A DNA stretch of 51,589 nt from JBMNCQ01 sp049366715 (GCA_049366715.1 JBMNCQ010000042.1:1-51589); one strand, 5' to 3'. Shown: positions 32,465 to 42,169, numbered from the stretch's first letter. A program made the numbers and translations. The notes: generated from the sequence alone by a model not told the origin.

Positions 32465-33580
32465 TTAAAAAGAATCATCCAATTGTCCGGGATAGGTTAA
32501 GATCATTCTTACAACCTTAGACTCAGGTCTGATATCCCGGGGAAATTGCCCTTCCGGCAGGTCAAAAACGAAGAACAAAGCAGCGGCTCCTTCTACCTTA
32601 AAAATACCGAAAAGTTTACCGCCATGAATACTCTCCGGTTCGATATATTTAGGCCTATAGGCCGCAAAAACCTGCTCCGCCCTGTCTCCGACTTTTATCC
32701 CTAAATTCGTAGCCGCCTGAGGCGAGGTGGCTGTGATTTCCAATACTTTGCCTGATTCCGCACCAATAAAGACGACAAAGCCCTCATCATAAGCCCATCT
32801 GAAAACTTGTTCCGGGAAATGTCCTATCTCTTCTCCGGGAGGAGTTTCTTCGTAATCGGTTCCTAAAGCTGCTCTAACTTGATCCTTAGTGTCGCCTAAG
32901 TGTACCCCCGCAATATCAGGTCTGATATTTTGGGTAGTCTGCTTGGTTTCCTTACCGTCATGAATTTCCGTATAGCCGATATTCCCTTCTTCATCCCAAA
33001 ATTCAACCTGATATAAATAGTTTTTTGCTTTCCAGATATATTCGCTTTGCTTAGCGCCCAGGGTATAAACTTCTAATGATCCCCAGCTCTCTCCATAATC
33101 ATGCTGTTCGGCAGAAAAAGCCAGGGTCAGACTGTCCGGACTCCAGACCGGTAAAGAAGTACTTTTTATTTTATATTCCTCTTCAACTAGTGTATCGGCC
33201 CTGACAATACTACTTACACTCCCATCTTCCAGCTTTTCACTGATTAAAAAGTATTGACTGTCCGGCGACCAGTTAAAACTGTGGGTAGTACGGGAAACCT
33301 CTCTTATTAACCTCGTTTTTTCTTCGCCGGCCTTCCAAAGATAGGCTTTCTTTAAACCCTCCTGCTCAGCTTTATCTTCTTTAATATAGACGACTCCCGT
33401 ACCATCAGGAGACCAGGTTATTGCAAAGACTTCTTCCTCAGTTGCTAAAAACTTTTGGATATCTTCTTTCGTATAATCGAATCCTGGTCTGTTCTCTTTT
33501 TGTTCAAGGGCAGCAGTACAACCTGCTAAAGTAATTAAGAATATGATTAATACTGCTCCTTTACATAGTCTTGTAGGCAT
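32465..33580 (-). CDS. Lipoprotein: TolB-like propeller plus DUF4309-like domains
   Basis: A 371-aa lipoprotein with lipobox LITLAGC (Cys near 21). Residues about 45-230 carry repeated WSPDG/WSPDS motifs (FAITWSPDGTGVVYI, FNWSPDSQYFLI, PVWSPDSLTLAFS) of TolB-type propellers. Residues about 228-370 hold two units beginning GVHLGDTKDQVRAALG and NLGIKVGDRAEQVFAAY, which match the DUF4309/YjgB pattern. Function unknown; attached to the outer side of the cell membrane. It lies 38 bases downstream of another lipoprotein gene and probably shares its transcript. Confidence 0.72.
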   Translation of the reverse strand: MPTRLCKGAVLIIFLITLAGCTAALEQKENRPGFDYTKEDIQKFLATEEEVFAITWSPDGTGVVYIKEDKAEQEGLKKAYLWKAGEEKTRLIREVSRTTHSFNWSPDSQYFLISEKLEDGSVSSIVRADTLVEEEYKIKSTSLPVWSPDSLTLAFSAEQHDYGESWGSLEVYTLGAKQSEYIWKAKNYLYQVEFWDEEGNIGYTEIHDGKETKQTTQNIRPDIAGVHLGDTKDQVRAALGTDYEETPPGEEIGHFPEQVFRWAYDEGFVVFIGAESGKVLEITATSPQAATNLGIKVGDRAEQVFAAYRPKYIEPESIHGGKLFGIFKVEGAAALFFVFDLPEGQFPRDIRPESKVVRMILTYPGQLDDSF

Positions 33581-33618
33581 CCTTTATCACTCCTCTTAGT
33601 TTACCAGCAATAATACCT

Positions 33619-34563
33619 TTACTTAGCAGCGTTGATTTCCTCATGCGGCTGCAGCGGATTGCCGGCCAATATATCTTCCACCTCTTCAAATCCTGCCGGG
33701 AATGCAAAATTATACCGTGCAGGGAGCGCAAAAACAAATTGACTGTTCCGCCCCAGTTCCTTGGGTCCGATAGGTGCTGCGCCAAGACTAATTTTTTCTT
33801 GGCGCACTAAATCCCATTGCGGCAGGGTAAATACCATAATAGGAATATCCTGACGCTGGTTTTCAGGAGTCCACTGAGGATGTCTGATACTGATTAACGG
33901 ACCGGTTTCCACAAGTTCACCATTTTGCGGTCCTTCTAAAGCGCGCCCCTCCCATTTAGCTGTGATAATTTCATAGCCCTGCCAACTCTCAGGTAAGGGA
34001 AAATTAAAGCCGTATTGGGTATTTTGATAGACAACGGCGCCGTCTTCTTCATAAGAACCCAGGGCAACGCTATCAATAAGCCAGTTTTCTGCAATTTTTC
34101 TTACGACAATAGTAATCGGACGCTTGGCCGCTACCCCGCCGTCACCCTTCTCCGCACTTGTGATTTCTATGATTTCCCCTGTAATTTTATAAGTGGATTC
34201 TGCCGACTTTTCCGTGGTTAAAATTTCTATATGATCCGGCCACGGACTGGAAACCATCCGCCCCGGGGCATTTAGAGGGTCTCTTTGCCACGAGGCAAGA
34301 AGTTCGGCAGAAACGAAATTGCCGTAGTTGTCTTGCATACTCTTTTCCACAACATCATTGGGTCCTTGCAAGGAAACTGCTTGGAGTTTTTTACCGAAAT
34401 CCTTGACCAAGTTTTTGACCGCTGCCTCTTCACTTTCAGCGGTTTGCTGTGCTTCCTCCGGGGATTGTCCTGTTTTTTCCGGCTTATTATCCTGTCCATT
34501 TAGACAACCTAACAGAGAAATACTTAAAAATAAAGTAAGTGCGTATACTAATAATTTTTTCAT
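33619..34563 (-). CDS. Lipoprotein, 314 aa
   Basis: The start is ATG at 34561-34563, seven bases after GGGGG; a longer frame to 34647 has only basic filler before this. Signal peptide with lipobox SLLGC (Cys near 20). A NTF2-like stretch with VKNLVKDFGKKLQAVSLQG follows. The C-terminal half (YGFNFPLPESWQGYEI, then IMVFTLPQWDLVRQEKI) resembles surface lipoproteins of Firmicutes whose role is unknown. It is followed by the propeller/DUF4309 lipoprotein. Confidence 0.7.
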   Translation of the reverse strand: MKKLLVYALTLFLSISLLGCLNGQDNKPEKTGQSPEEAQQTAESEEAAVKNLVKDFGKKLQAVSLQGPNDVVEKSMQDNYGNFVSAELLASWQRDPLNAPGRMVSSPWPDHIEILTTEKSAESTYKITGEIIEITSAEKGDGGVAAKRPITIVVRKIAENWLIDSVALGSYEEDGAVVYQNTQYGFNFPLPESWQGYEIITAKWEGRALEGPQNGELVETGPLISIRHPQWTPENQRQDIPIMVFTLPQWDLVRQEKISLGAAPIGPKELGRNSQFVFALPARYNFAFPAGFEEVEDILAGNPLQPHEEINAAK

Positions 34564-34677
34564 GTTGTTACCCCCTGTAGAATTTTTCTTAATCTTAGAC
34601 GTAACTGATCTTTTTTTGGTTCCACGCCACCGGAAAATTCCCCTCATTCTCTATGCACTGCCATCATTAGTCTGACC

Positions 34678-34721
34678 AAAAATAAAAGGAGCATACCCCG
34701 CTTCACTGCGGAGTCAGCCCC
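34678..34721 (-). terminator. Rho-independent terminator of the moxR operon
   Basis: On the minus strand GGGGC...ACTCCGC pairs with GCGGGGT...GCTCC around an AGTGAA loop, with a two-base mismatch in the middle (34688-34721). TTTTATTTTT follows. It lies nine bases after the stop of the DUF4129 gene. Confidence 0.82.
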
Positions 34722-34729
34722 TGTTTTCT

Positions 34730-36079
34730 TTAATTATCCGTACTGAATTTTTTGGTATTTTTTACCACAGGCAGGTACAGCTGGACTACCAATGACTTCA
34801 ATTCAGAGCAGATATCCGACGAAATATTCTTATAGCCGTATCTGGATTCCAGATAACATTCCGTTATCCTTTTAAAATGATCAGCAAATCCCGGGAAAAT
34901 CCTCGCTAAACGCAAATAATATTCCCATGGTGTCTCAAAATCTTCCCGGGGCTGATGCCTGTATTTACCCCATTTTAGCAGTGCTTGATAAGCTTTTTTT
35001 ACTGTAAATTTCCGCGGCAGCAAAAATACAAATATAATATTGAAGATTAAGATACTTCTTTTTAGAACCATAGTTAACATCCGCAAAAGTAAAATCCACC
35101 ATGCCGTACTTAAGTCTCCAGTGTTTGGGGGGGACACGGAAAAAAGTTTAGACAATATTTTTTGCACCAGGAAGAAAACAATTATCCCTAACCCGATTAA
35201 AGCAAGGCCTGCTAAAAGCCAGCTAAAGATTTTTGTAAACAGGTATCCTCCCGGCAGTGTTTGGTCTAAATTTGCATCGGCAAAGCTGTTGTTATTATTC
35301 CCAGTATTCACTACGGCCTGGGGGATCATATGCGTTCTGGTTAATAAAAAAACCATAATTGCTGCAAAAATATCTCTTAACAGGATTACCACGGGTTTAA
35401 ATATTTCAAAAATCAACTGAAAAAAATGATTAAAAAAGGGTTTGTAATTATTCATAACTGCCAATACCGGCACGACTACCAGAGCCGGTATAATCCCTAA
35501 CCAAAAAGTGTTGCTTCCTCTGGAACTTGTCAGAGCAAGGCTTCCTAAATTAGCCAGCAGGACGCCGGCAAAGCAATAATAAATCGGCAGGGAAGGCACC
35601 GCTAAGAATTCTAAAGCTAATAGAACACAAAACATTATGGCCATACTAAGTTCAAATCTGCTTGCCGCCGCTGAATAGCTTAGTTCTTTCCGGGATATCA
35701 GGAAGGCCCTTAACCAGGTCCAGAGGATAAAGAGTAATAAGAATACATGCTGCACTGTCTCCAGGACATTTCCAGCGGCTATCCACGGAACCGGATGTAA
35801 AAGAGCCCGGGCCGGGTAGAAAAGAGCCTTTACGAAATAACTGTACACACCCATAAGCAATATTAAATTTATTATAACGACTGTTATGATCCGCCGTTCT
35901 TTTTGAGCCAGCAGATAATTTATAATGGTTACTCCGCCGGCTATAAAGTAGACTGCAGCTAAATTTATTATTGCTCCCGGCTGGGTCTTAGCAGTAAATG
36001 CCGCCAGATAATAAATGGGATATAGATAAGAGGCTTCAACAATAATAGACAAAATAGCACTAAATAAACTTCTTATCAC
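34730..36079 (-). CDS. DUF4129 membrane protein
   Basis: A 449-aa protein with eight or more membrane helices and a soluble C-terminal DUF4129 region (RHQPREDFETPWEYYLRLA, then ITECYLESRYGYKN). DUF4129 proteins usually accompany MoxR and DUF58 genes, as here. I start at GTG 36077-36079, five bases after GAGGGGG. The longer frame to 36175 would overlap the DUF58 gene by 83 bases. Role unknown; the cassette is thought to handle peptide or envelope assembly. Confidence 0.72.
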   Translation of the reverse strand: MIRSLFSAILSIIVEASYLYPIYYLAAFTAKTQPGAIINLAAVYFIAGGVTIINYLLAQKERRIITVVIINLILLMGVYSYFVKALFYPARALLHPVPWIAAGNVLETVQHVFLLLFILWTWLRAFLISRKELSYSAAASRFELSMAIMFCVLLALEFLAVPSLPIYYCFAGVLLANLGSLALTSSRGSNTFWLGIIPALVVVPVLAVMNNYKPFFNHFFQLIFEIFKPVVILLRDIFAAIMVFLLTRTHMIPQAVVNTGNNNNSFADANLDQTLPGGYLFTKIFSWLLAGLALIGLGIIVFFLVQKILSKLFSVSPPNTGDLSTAWWILLLRMLTMVLKRSILIFNIIFVFLLPRKFTVKKAYQALLKWGKYRHQPREDFETPWEYYLRLARIFPGFADHFKRITECYLESRYGYKNISSDICSELKSLVVQLYLPVVKNTKKFSTDN

Positions 36080-36092
36080 AAAAACCCCCTCT

Positions 36093-37196
36093 TCAAATCC
36101 TGTAATGATATGTCCGTCCGGCCCATAATGTTCTTCCGCCCAACTCACTGCCAATTGAAATACAGGTAGCACCATATCCTGGTTTCATTATTTCTAGCTG
36201 CTGTAAATCCTCCAGAGGACCTGAAGGGATAAAAAATAACCTGGCTAATTTCTCTAAAGCCAGCAATAAATGATCCGTTCCACTCCCGCTGTTTATCACA
36301 ACAGGACCGTCAAAGCCATGTTGTAGGCCATTTACCAGTATTCCAAAGGGAATATTATTGTCATCTGCCCAAACAAGTAAAGACGCAGCTACGGATAATG
36401 CCCTTTCAAAATCTGTTTCATGATCTGCATGATAAAAATATTCTACATCTATTATGATGTATATTTTAAAATCAGCTGAAGGTTCCAGTATCTTAGCCAG
36501 CAAACTATCCCTGTTACAACTGGACTTCCAGTGAATTAACCTGGCCGGCATCTCCGGGGTATAATCCCGTAAGCCTGTTATTCTAATGGGGTCAGGCAGC
36601 ATCGGCCGGTTATCTCTTTTCTCACCGATTAAGTCGGCAGCCTTGATATTTAGGTGCTGAAAAGGGATAATTTGCGGATACACAATCAAACATTCGGAAT
36701 CTTCCACAAGTCTTTCTTGATAGAACAGCCCTAAGCCGTCCCTGGAAATAAGCCGGAAACCAGGTATTTGATAAATCCCCCGTCTGAGGGCCTGAATTTC
36801 ATAAGAAACCGCATATTTTTCATAAGATAACAAAGTTATGCTTTCCCCGCTGCTGTCTTCTCCATCTTTTCTGAAACAAATCCCGCCGGGCAAATTTTGC
36901 TGCCAGGTAATAATCACCGGCAGATATTTATTATTGGTAATCTTTACGCTCAGTTCTGTCTTTTCCCCGGGGAAAGTTCTCAGAGGGAAAAGGGTTTTTT
37001 CGGTAACTACATTTTTTAACCCCAGCTTACTCCACCAAAAGGCTCCCTCGACGGTAACCAAAAGCGCGATCAGGAGGGAACCCGGCAGCCACAATTTATT
37101 ACGTAAGGTAATGACAAGTATGATGAATAAAGAAAACCGTACAAAACCAACGGCAAAAAGGGAAGTAAATGATGGAACAGCATTATTACTGTTCAA
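36093..37196 (-). CDS. DUF58 domain protein (vWA-like fold)
   Basis: A 367-aa protein with two N-terminal membrane helices (about 10-50) and a DUF58 domain (DPIRITGLRDYTPEMPARLIHWKSSCNRDSL region near 205-235). That is followed by a vWA-like stretch IYIIIDVEYFY with a weak metal-site motif. The start is TTG at 37194-37196, nine bases after AAGGAG, overlapping the moxR end by 11 bases. Works with MoxR ATPases in many bacteria; client unknown. Confidence 0.82.
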   Translation of the reverse strand: MNSNNAVPSFTSLFAVGFVRFSLFIILVITLRNKLWLPGSLLIALLVTVEGAFWWSKLGLKNVVTEKTLFPLRTFPGEKTELSVKITNNKYLPVIITWQQNLPGGICFRKDGEDSSGESITLLSYEKYAVSYEIQALRRGIYQIPGFRLISRDGLGLFYQERLVEDSECLIVYPQIIPFQHLNIKAADLIGEKRDNRPMLPDPIRITGLRDYTPEMPARLIHWKSSCNRDSLLAKILEPSADFKIYIIIDVEYFYHADHETDFERALSVAASLLVWADDNNIPFGILVNGLQHGFDGPVVINSGSGTDHLLLALEKLARLFFIPSGPLEDLQQLEIMKPGYGATCISIGSELGGRTLWAGRTYHYRI

Positions 37197-38142
37197 GACT
37201 TTTCTCTCCTTCTTCCAACGGTATAGGGACATCCATCATAAGCTCTTCCAATACATGATCCTCGGTGATCCCTTTTAAACGATAGTCCCTTTTCAAAACC
37301 AGGCGGTGGGCCAGCACCGGTTTGACAAGCCTTTTTATGTCATCCGGAATTACATAATCCCTGCCCCGGACCATCGCTAAGGCCTGGGCAGCCTTAAATA
37401 ACGCTAAAGAAGCCCGGGGACTGGCCCCTAAAGAGACGGCCTCATGGCTGCGGGTTTTCCTGACAAGTTCAACAATATATTCCGAAATTGAGGGATGATT
37501 TTTTACCTGCCCCCTTAATTGCTGCCAGTCCAAAATTTCCCCTATACTGATTACAGGCTTAAGGTCCTTTAGAGGATCATTTTGGCCATGGGCATCTAAA
37601 ATTTCCATCTCCTGTGCAAAAGAAGGATAACCCATCTTAATCTTCACCAGGAAACGGTCCAGTTGGGCTTCCGGCAAAGGAAATGTCCCTTCCATATCGA
37701 TAGGATTCTGGGTAGCCAGTACGATAAAAGGCTTAGGCAAAACGATCGTCTGCCCGTCCACAGTAACCTGCCTTTCCTCCATTGCTTCCAGCAAACTGGA
37801 TTGGGTCCGGGGCACTGCGCGGTTTATCTCATCCGCCAGGAGGATATTGGCGGAAACAGGGCCCTCACGAAAAACAAATTCATTTGTACGACGGTCAAAA
37901 ACATAAAACCCCGTCACATCGGTAGGAGTTAAATCTGGGGTAAATTGGACCCGCTTAAACCGTAAATCTAAAGAAACGGCCGTTACTTTCGCCAGCAATG
38001 TTTTGCCCAGCCCGGGCACATCTTCTATCAAAATATGACCGTTAGCTAAAAACCCGACCATCAATAAATCAATGATGTCTTCATATCCTACTACTACTTT
38101 GGCAATATTTTGTTTTAATTTACTTAAAGAGTCTTTAATCAT
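37186..38142 (-). CDS. MoxR-type AAA+ ATPase
   Basis: A 318-aa AAA+ chaperone-like ATPase. Walker A is GHILIEDVPGLGKTLLAK (about 34-51), Walker B ILLADEINRA near 101, sensor-1 VLATQNP near 145, arginine-finger region LPEAQLDRF, and the C-terminal lid QALAMVRGRDYVIPDDIK. MoxR ATPases act with vWA/DUF58 proteins to mature or activate other proteins. First gene of a three-gene operon. Confidence 0.92.
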   Translation of the reverse strand: MIKDSLSKLKQNIAKVVVGYEDIIDLLMVGFLANGHILIEDVPGLGKTLLAKVTAVSLDLRFKRVQFTPDLTPTDVTGFYVFDRRTNEFVFREGPVSANILLADEINRAVPRTQSSLLEAMEERQVTVDGQTIVLPKPFIVLATQNPIDMEGTFPLPEAQLDRFLVKIKMGYPSFAQEMEILDAHGQNDPLKDLKPVISIGEILDWQQLRGQVKNHPSISEYIVELVRKTRSHEAVSLGASPRASLALFKAAQALAMVRGRDYVIPDDIKRLVKPVLAHRLVLKRDYRLKGITEDHVLEELMMDVPIPLEEGEKSLEQ

Positions 38143-38435
38143 CTTCTACCTACTCTCTAAAAAAGATTCAGGAAATTTGTCGGAATTAATCCTTGTACTT
38201 AAATTATAGCTCTTTTCTAATAATTTTTTAAAGAAATTTTTCTAAGAACAAAACCCCCTGCACAGATACACTGCGTGAAAGCATTTTAAGAATTTTTCAG
38301 CAGCTTCCTGTAATTTTACGGATAAATATCCCTTAGTTTTGGGGACATACTAGTCTAAAGCCCTTGTTGTTTAAAAGCACGATTTCCCCGGTAATTAGAC
38401 AATAATAACAAGTTTTAATACTAAGGAGTGAAAAT

Positions 38436-39404
38436 ATGGGCAGTAAGTTTGCAACTTTTGCCGGTGGCTGCTTCTGGTGCATGGTGCCGCCTTTCAAAGA
38501 AGTAAAGGGCGTAGTGAATATTGAGACCGGTTATACAGGGGGCAAGACAAAGAATCCTACCTACCAGGAAGTCTGTACGCAGAAGACCGGCCATTATGAA
38601 GCAATTCGGATTGAATACGACCCCCAAGCAGTTAAATATGAGGATTTATTAGAAATCTTCTGGCGGCAGATTGATCCTACCGATGAATACGGGCAGTTTG
38701 CGGATCAGGGACCTCAATATCACACTGCCATCTTTTTTCATGATGCTGAACAGGAAAAAACCGCCTTAGCTTCGAAGGAAGCCCTGGAAAAATCCGGAGT
38801 ATTTACCGCACCCATTGTTACCAAGGTTTTAAGGGCCGGTGAATTTTACCCGGCAGAAGATTATCACCAGGATTATTATCTTAAGAATCCCCTGCACTAT
38901 CAGCGGTATAAAACCGGCTCAGGACGGGCAGCTTTTCTCCACTCTACCTGGGAGCAAAAACCCGACCAAACTTATCTAAAAAAGACGCTAAATCCTTTGC
39001 AGTATCATGTGACTCAGGAAAACGGCACCGAGCCGCCTTTTAAGAATGAATACTGGGATAAAAAAGAAGCAGGAATTTACGTAGATATCATAACAGGCAA
39101 GCCGCTATTCAGTTCACTGGATAAATTCGATTCAGGCTGCGGCTGGCCCAGTTTCAGCAAACCTCTCGGTAAAGATACGGTAAAATATCAGGAAGATCCC
39201 AGTCATAATATGCACCGTACCGAGGTAAGGGCCGCCCGGTCCGATGCCCATTTAGGCCATGTATTTGACGACGGACCTAATCCCACCGGCTTAAGATACT
39301 GCATCAATTCGGCCGCTCTGCGCTTTGTGAAGAAAGCAGACCTGGAAAAGGCAGGTTATGGGGAATACCTGGCATTATTCACAGAACCCGGCGGCAGCAA
39401 GTAA
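38436..39404 (+). CDS. msrAB: Fused peptide methionine sulfoxide reductase MsrA-MsrB
   Basis: Repairs both stereoisomers of methionine sulfoxide. Residues about 4-155 are MsrA with catalytic Cys12 in GGCFWCM and GYTGG near 33. Residues about 178-310 are MsrB with SGCGWPSF, AHLGHVFDDGP and RYCINSAALRF carrying the catalytic Cys. Start ATG follows AAGGAG by seven bases. It is a single-gene unit with a terminator at 39441-39470. The 293-base gap in front (38143-38435) is the divergent control region with moxR; I see no clear promoter boxes there. Confidence 0.95.
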   Translation: MGSKFATFAGGCFWCMVPPFKEVKGVVNIETGYTGGKTKNPTYQEVCTQKTGHYEAIRIEYDPQAVKYEDLLEIFWRQIDPTDEYGQFADQGPQYHTAIFFHDAEQEKTALASKEALEKSGVFTAPIVTKVLRAGEFYPAEDYHQDYYLKNPLHYQRYKTGSGRAAFLHSTWEQKPDQTYLKKTLNPLQYHVTQENGTEPPFKNEYWDKKEAGIYVDIITGKPLFSSLDKFDSGCGWPSFSKPLGKDTVKYQEDPSHNMHRTEVRAARSDAHLGHVFDDGPNPTGLRYCINSAALRFVKKADLEKAGYGEYLALFTEPGGSK

Positions 39405-39440
39405 ATTTCAGCAATTAAAAATCCCCACCTGTTTAAAGCA

Positions 39441-39470
39441 AAAACAACCTTGCCAATACAGGGTTGTTTT
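39441..39470. terminator. Bidirectional terminator between msrAB and the BenE-type permease
   Basis: AAAACAACC pairs with GGTTGTTTT (39441-39449 and 39462-39470) with an A-run before and a T-run after. It can therefore end both converging genes. Confidence 0.7.
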
Positions 39471-39531
39471 CTATATCTCCACTTTCGTTATGTTTCGTAA
39501 TATTTTTCCACAAACAGCTTAGTCCCACCCG

Positions 39532-40737
39532 TTACACAGGGTATTTTTCAATGCTGCGGGCAATGAATGTACCGATGAGTAACGACCAGACAGGGGAACT
39601 AATATTGTAAATCGTAATATTTGAGATGGCGATAATAAAAGCAAAAGCGACACTCATTTTCAGACCTGGCTGGGAAAAGCTGGTATGCAGGCTGTTGGAA
39701 AATACCCCCAAAAGAGCAAAGCCTAAAAATAACGCAATAAACTGCGGGGGTAGAGCCTGAATAAATGGAACCAGCTTCCACGCGAACAGACCGAACAGCA
39801 GAAGAATAGCCCCTGATATAACTGCAGCCATATATCTTTTATCCCGGGGACCGGCATCTTCATCAGAACAAATGGCCGACATCATCCCTGCTACATTTGC
39901 AGACTGTCCTCCGAAAAAGCTTGTTAGAATCGTAAAAATACCGCTTAAGCAAATCACCTTATTGACCGGCGGACGATAATCATTTTGTTCCAGGGCACCA
40001 ATACCTACTGCTGCATCATTGCTTAAAATAAGCAATGCCAGAGGAATTGACACAGAAAAGATACTAAGCAGGTTAAATTCCGGAATTTGCATCCGGGGAA
40101 AAACAAAAGCTGAAGCAACTCCCGTAGTATTTAAGGTCTGGGTTATCAATAATAGTATGCCGCCAGTAGCTATTGCGGCAACCATAGGAGGTATCCGCTT
40201 GCTCCACCGGCTGAAAACAAAAAAAACAAGCAGAGATATCCCTCCGGCAAGGGGTAGATAAGTAAGAGAAGTTATAAAATTAACCATATATTTCGTAATC
40301 ATTCCGGCCAGCATTGCCGCTAAAATTTGTTTTGGTACATACCCGATTAGTTTGGAGAAGGCCCCCAGATAGCCAATAATAAGCATTAATACACCGGAAA
40401 TAATATAGGACCCGATTAGCTGCTGATAGGAAAACTGAGCAGTAACGGTGGCCAGAAAAGCAACGCCCGTAATAGAATGGGCACCGACAATGGGCATTCG
40501 ATAATAAAGCGGCATCAGAATACCTAATATTCCACCAAAAACATAAATTGAAAACATCCACAAAATCGTCTGTGTTGTTGTAAAGTTACCATTAGCTGCC
40601 GCTTGTAAAATGAGAGCCGGCGGACCTACTACCGCTAATAGTCCCGATACAAAACCTGCCGCTATATTCCTTTGATTCAAGTCTTTCAAAGGGCATGTAC
40701 TACCCCTTTGTCCCCAAAGCTCTCGATATATACCCAT
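39532..40737 (-). CDS. BenE-family (benzoate-type) proton symporter
   Basis: A 401-aa permease with 12 or so membrane helices. Family marks are AGFVSGLLAVVGPPALILQAA near 28, PIVGAHSITGVAFLAT near 80 and LILSNDAAVGIGALEQNDYRPP near 236. That pattern is like BenE benzoate/H+ symporters, distantly related to NCS2 permeases. GAGGAG lies eight bases before ATG. Whether benzoate is the substrate is unknown; no aromatic-acid pathway lies nearby. Confidence 0.75.
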   Translation of the reverse strand: MGIYRELWGQRGSTCPLKDLNQRNIAAGFVSGLLAVVGPPALILQAAANGNFTTTQTILWMFSIYVFGGILGILMPLYYRMPIVGAHSITGVAFLATVTAQFSYQQLIGSYIISGVLMLIIGYLGAFSKLIGYVPKQILAAMLAGMITKYMVNFITSLTYLPLAGGISLLVFFVFSRWSKRIPPMVAAIATGGILLLITQTLNTTGVASAFVFPRMQIPEFNLLSIFSVSIPLALLILSNDAAVGIGALEQNDYRPPVNKVICLSGIFTILTSFFGGQSANVAGMMSAICSDEDAGPRDKRYMAAVISGAILLLFGLFAWKLVPFIQALPPQFIALFLGFALLGVFSNSLHTSFSQPGLKMSVAFAFIIAISNITIYNISSPVWSLLIGTFIARSIEKYPV

Positions 40738-40849
40738 TTTTGATTCTCCTCTAAAAATATGAAACTTTTCCTAGTTTATTATTACCATTAGGCTATTGTT
40801 TGTAAAGCCCAAAATCTAATATTATTACTACAAGCCTTAAAAGAGAATA

Positions 40850-41797
40850 CTAACTTAAATAGCTTATTATGAACATGACCAGAGGAATGGTAACGATACT
40901 AAAAATTGTCGTAATAAATACACATTCGGAAGAATAAACATCATCCGATCCAAATGCCCTGGCCAGCATAGCAATCGTTACCATAGAAGGCAGGGTAGCA
41001 ATCAGCGTCAGAGTCATGATTGCTTCCGGAGTGAAAATCCCCCCTCCGAGGGACACCATTAAGAAATAGATCAACAACGGCGCAATGATCATTTTAACTA
41101 AAACAATAAGAAAAATCGTCTTCTTCTGCAAGGTATCCCGAAAATTTATGGCAACCAGCGTACCCCCGATATAAACCATTGAGAGATATTTGGTCGTATC
41201 ACCAAGTCCTTTAATCGTATCAAACACGACTCCTTGCGGATTAATGCCCAGGATAATAAAAAGCAGGGCAACGCTTAAAGCGACAATGGTCGGATTCATG
41301 AGTTTTTTTAAATTGTGCATCACATTGACCTCTTTATCCGGAGAACTCAAATATGTACCCAGTGTCCACAGTAAAGTTTGGTCTGCAACAGTGAAAATAG
41401 AGACATACAACATACCTTTTTCCCCATATAAAGCTAATAATAAAGGAATTCCCATAAACCCAACATTACCGAAGGATGACTGGGCAACATGAATATCTGC
41501 AGTATTCCCCTGCAAACCGCCCAGGCGGGCAGTAAACTTACCCAGTAAAAATAAGGTTAATATTAAAGCAAAGGAACAAATTAGAAAAGGAAAGGCTTCC
41601 AGCAAGACCTTCCTGCTTCCGGCAGTAGGAACTAAAGTGATAATCAAGGCGGGTAGGGTAATATTAATCATAACCTTAGCCAAAGAATCTAAAACTACCG
41701 TTGTTAAAACCTTCGTCCTGGCTGCAATTGCACCTATGCCCAGCAGAACTGAAAAAACAACCATTTGCGTAATAATGACCTGTAACTGTCCATTCAT
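40850..41797 (-). CDS. AEC-family transporter (auxin efflux carrier type)
   Basis: A 315-aa protein with about ten membrane helices in two inverted halves. Typical parts are GAIAARTKVL, NITLPALIITLVP, FGNVGFMGIPLL near 112 and the second half LIATLPSMVTIAMLARAFG near 268. Bacterial members move malate or other small organic acids or amino acids. GAGG precedes the ATG cluster at 41797. It is preceded by a leader with two hairpins, one terminator-like. Substrate unknown. Confidence 0.85.
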   Translation of the reverse strand: MNGQLQVIITQMVVFSVLLGIGAIAARTKVLTTVVLDSLAKVMINITLPALIITLVPTAGSRKVLLEAFPFLICSFALILTLFLLGKFTARLGGLQGNTADIHVAQSSFGNVGFMGIPLLLALYGEKGMLYVSIFTVADQTLLWTLGTYLSSPDKEVNVMHNLKKLMNPTIVALSVALLFIILGINPQGVVFDTIKGLGDTTKYLSMVYIGGTLVAINFRDTLQKKTIFLIVLVKMIIAPLLIYFLMVSLGGGIFTPEAIMTLTLIATLPSMVTIAMLARAFGSDDVYSSECVFITTIFSIVTIPLVMFIISYLS

Positions 41798-41831
41798 TCA
41801 TCATACCTCGTAAGAATAAAATTTGTTTTTC

Positions 41832-41899
41832 AAAAAAACACCTTAGGAATTTTCCTAAGGTTATATCTAATGCATTTATAAAAGGGGTGTATAAATGCA
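41832..41899 (-). promoter_or_regulatory. Two-hairpin leader with an intrinsic-terminator-like stem before the AEC gene
   Basis: Reading the minus strand, a perfect 10-bp hairpin TGCATTTATA/TATAAATGCA (41890-41899 with 41871-41880) comes first. Nine bases later comes an 8-bp stem ACCTTAGG/CCTAAGGT (41854-41861 with 41840-41847) followed by GTTTTTTTG. The second has terminator form yet lies only about 40 bases ahead of the AEC start, as in attenuators. A TATAAT on the same strand (41941-41946) could be the -10. Confidence 0.55.
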
Positions 41900-42087
41900 A
41901 ATTTTATCAGAAAAGCAGTCTCAGTAATTCATTTGATACTATTATACAACAGTTTTAAATAATTTGGTCCTGTTTTAGAATTTTTAGAATTATTTTTTTT
42001 TTAATTTTAACACGCCTGCCGTTTGGGTTTACAGATAAGCAAATTTTAGCCGGCAGCAGAAACCACCTTTTAGACGGAATCATATTC

Positions 42088-42120
42088 TATAAAGAGAAAT
42101 CCAGAGCATGAGAGCTCTGG
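42088..42120 (-). terminator. Probable terminator of the met operon
   Basis: A perfect 7-bp stem, CCAGAGC with GCTCTGG (42101-42107 and 42114-42120), follows metF. On the minus strand it is followed by ATTTCTCTTT, a fair T-tract. Confidence 0.6.
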
Positions 42121-42169
42121 ACACAGCTGCTTAGCTAAAAATACGCTGCTTAAATATTGACCTCTATCT

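Noticed and set aside
38143..38435. Riboswitch before msrAB
   Set aside because: No stable nested helices or known core found by eye; ordinary divergent control region.
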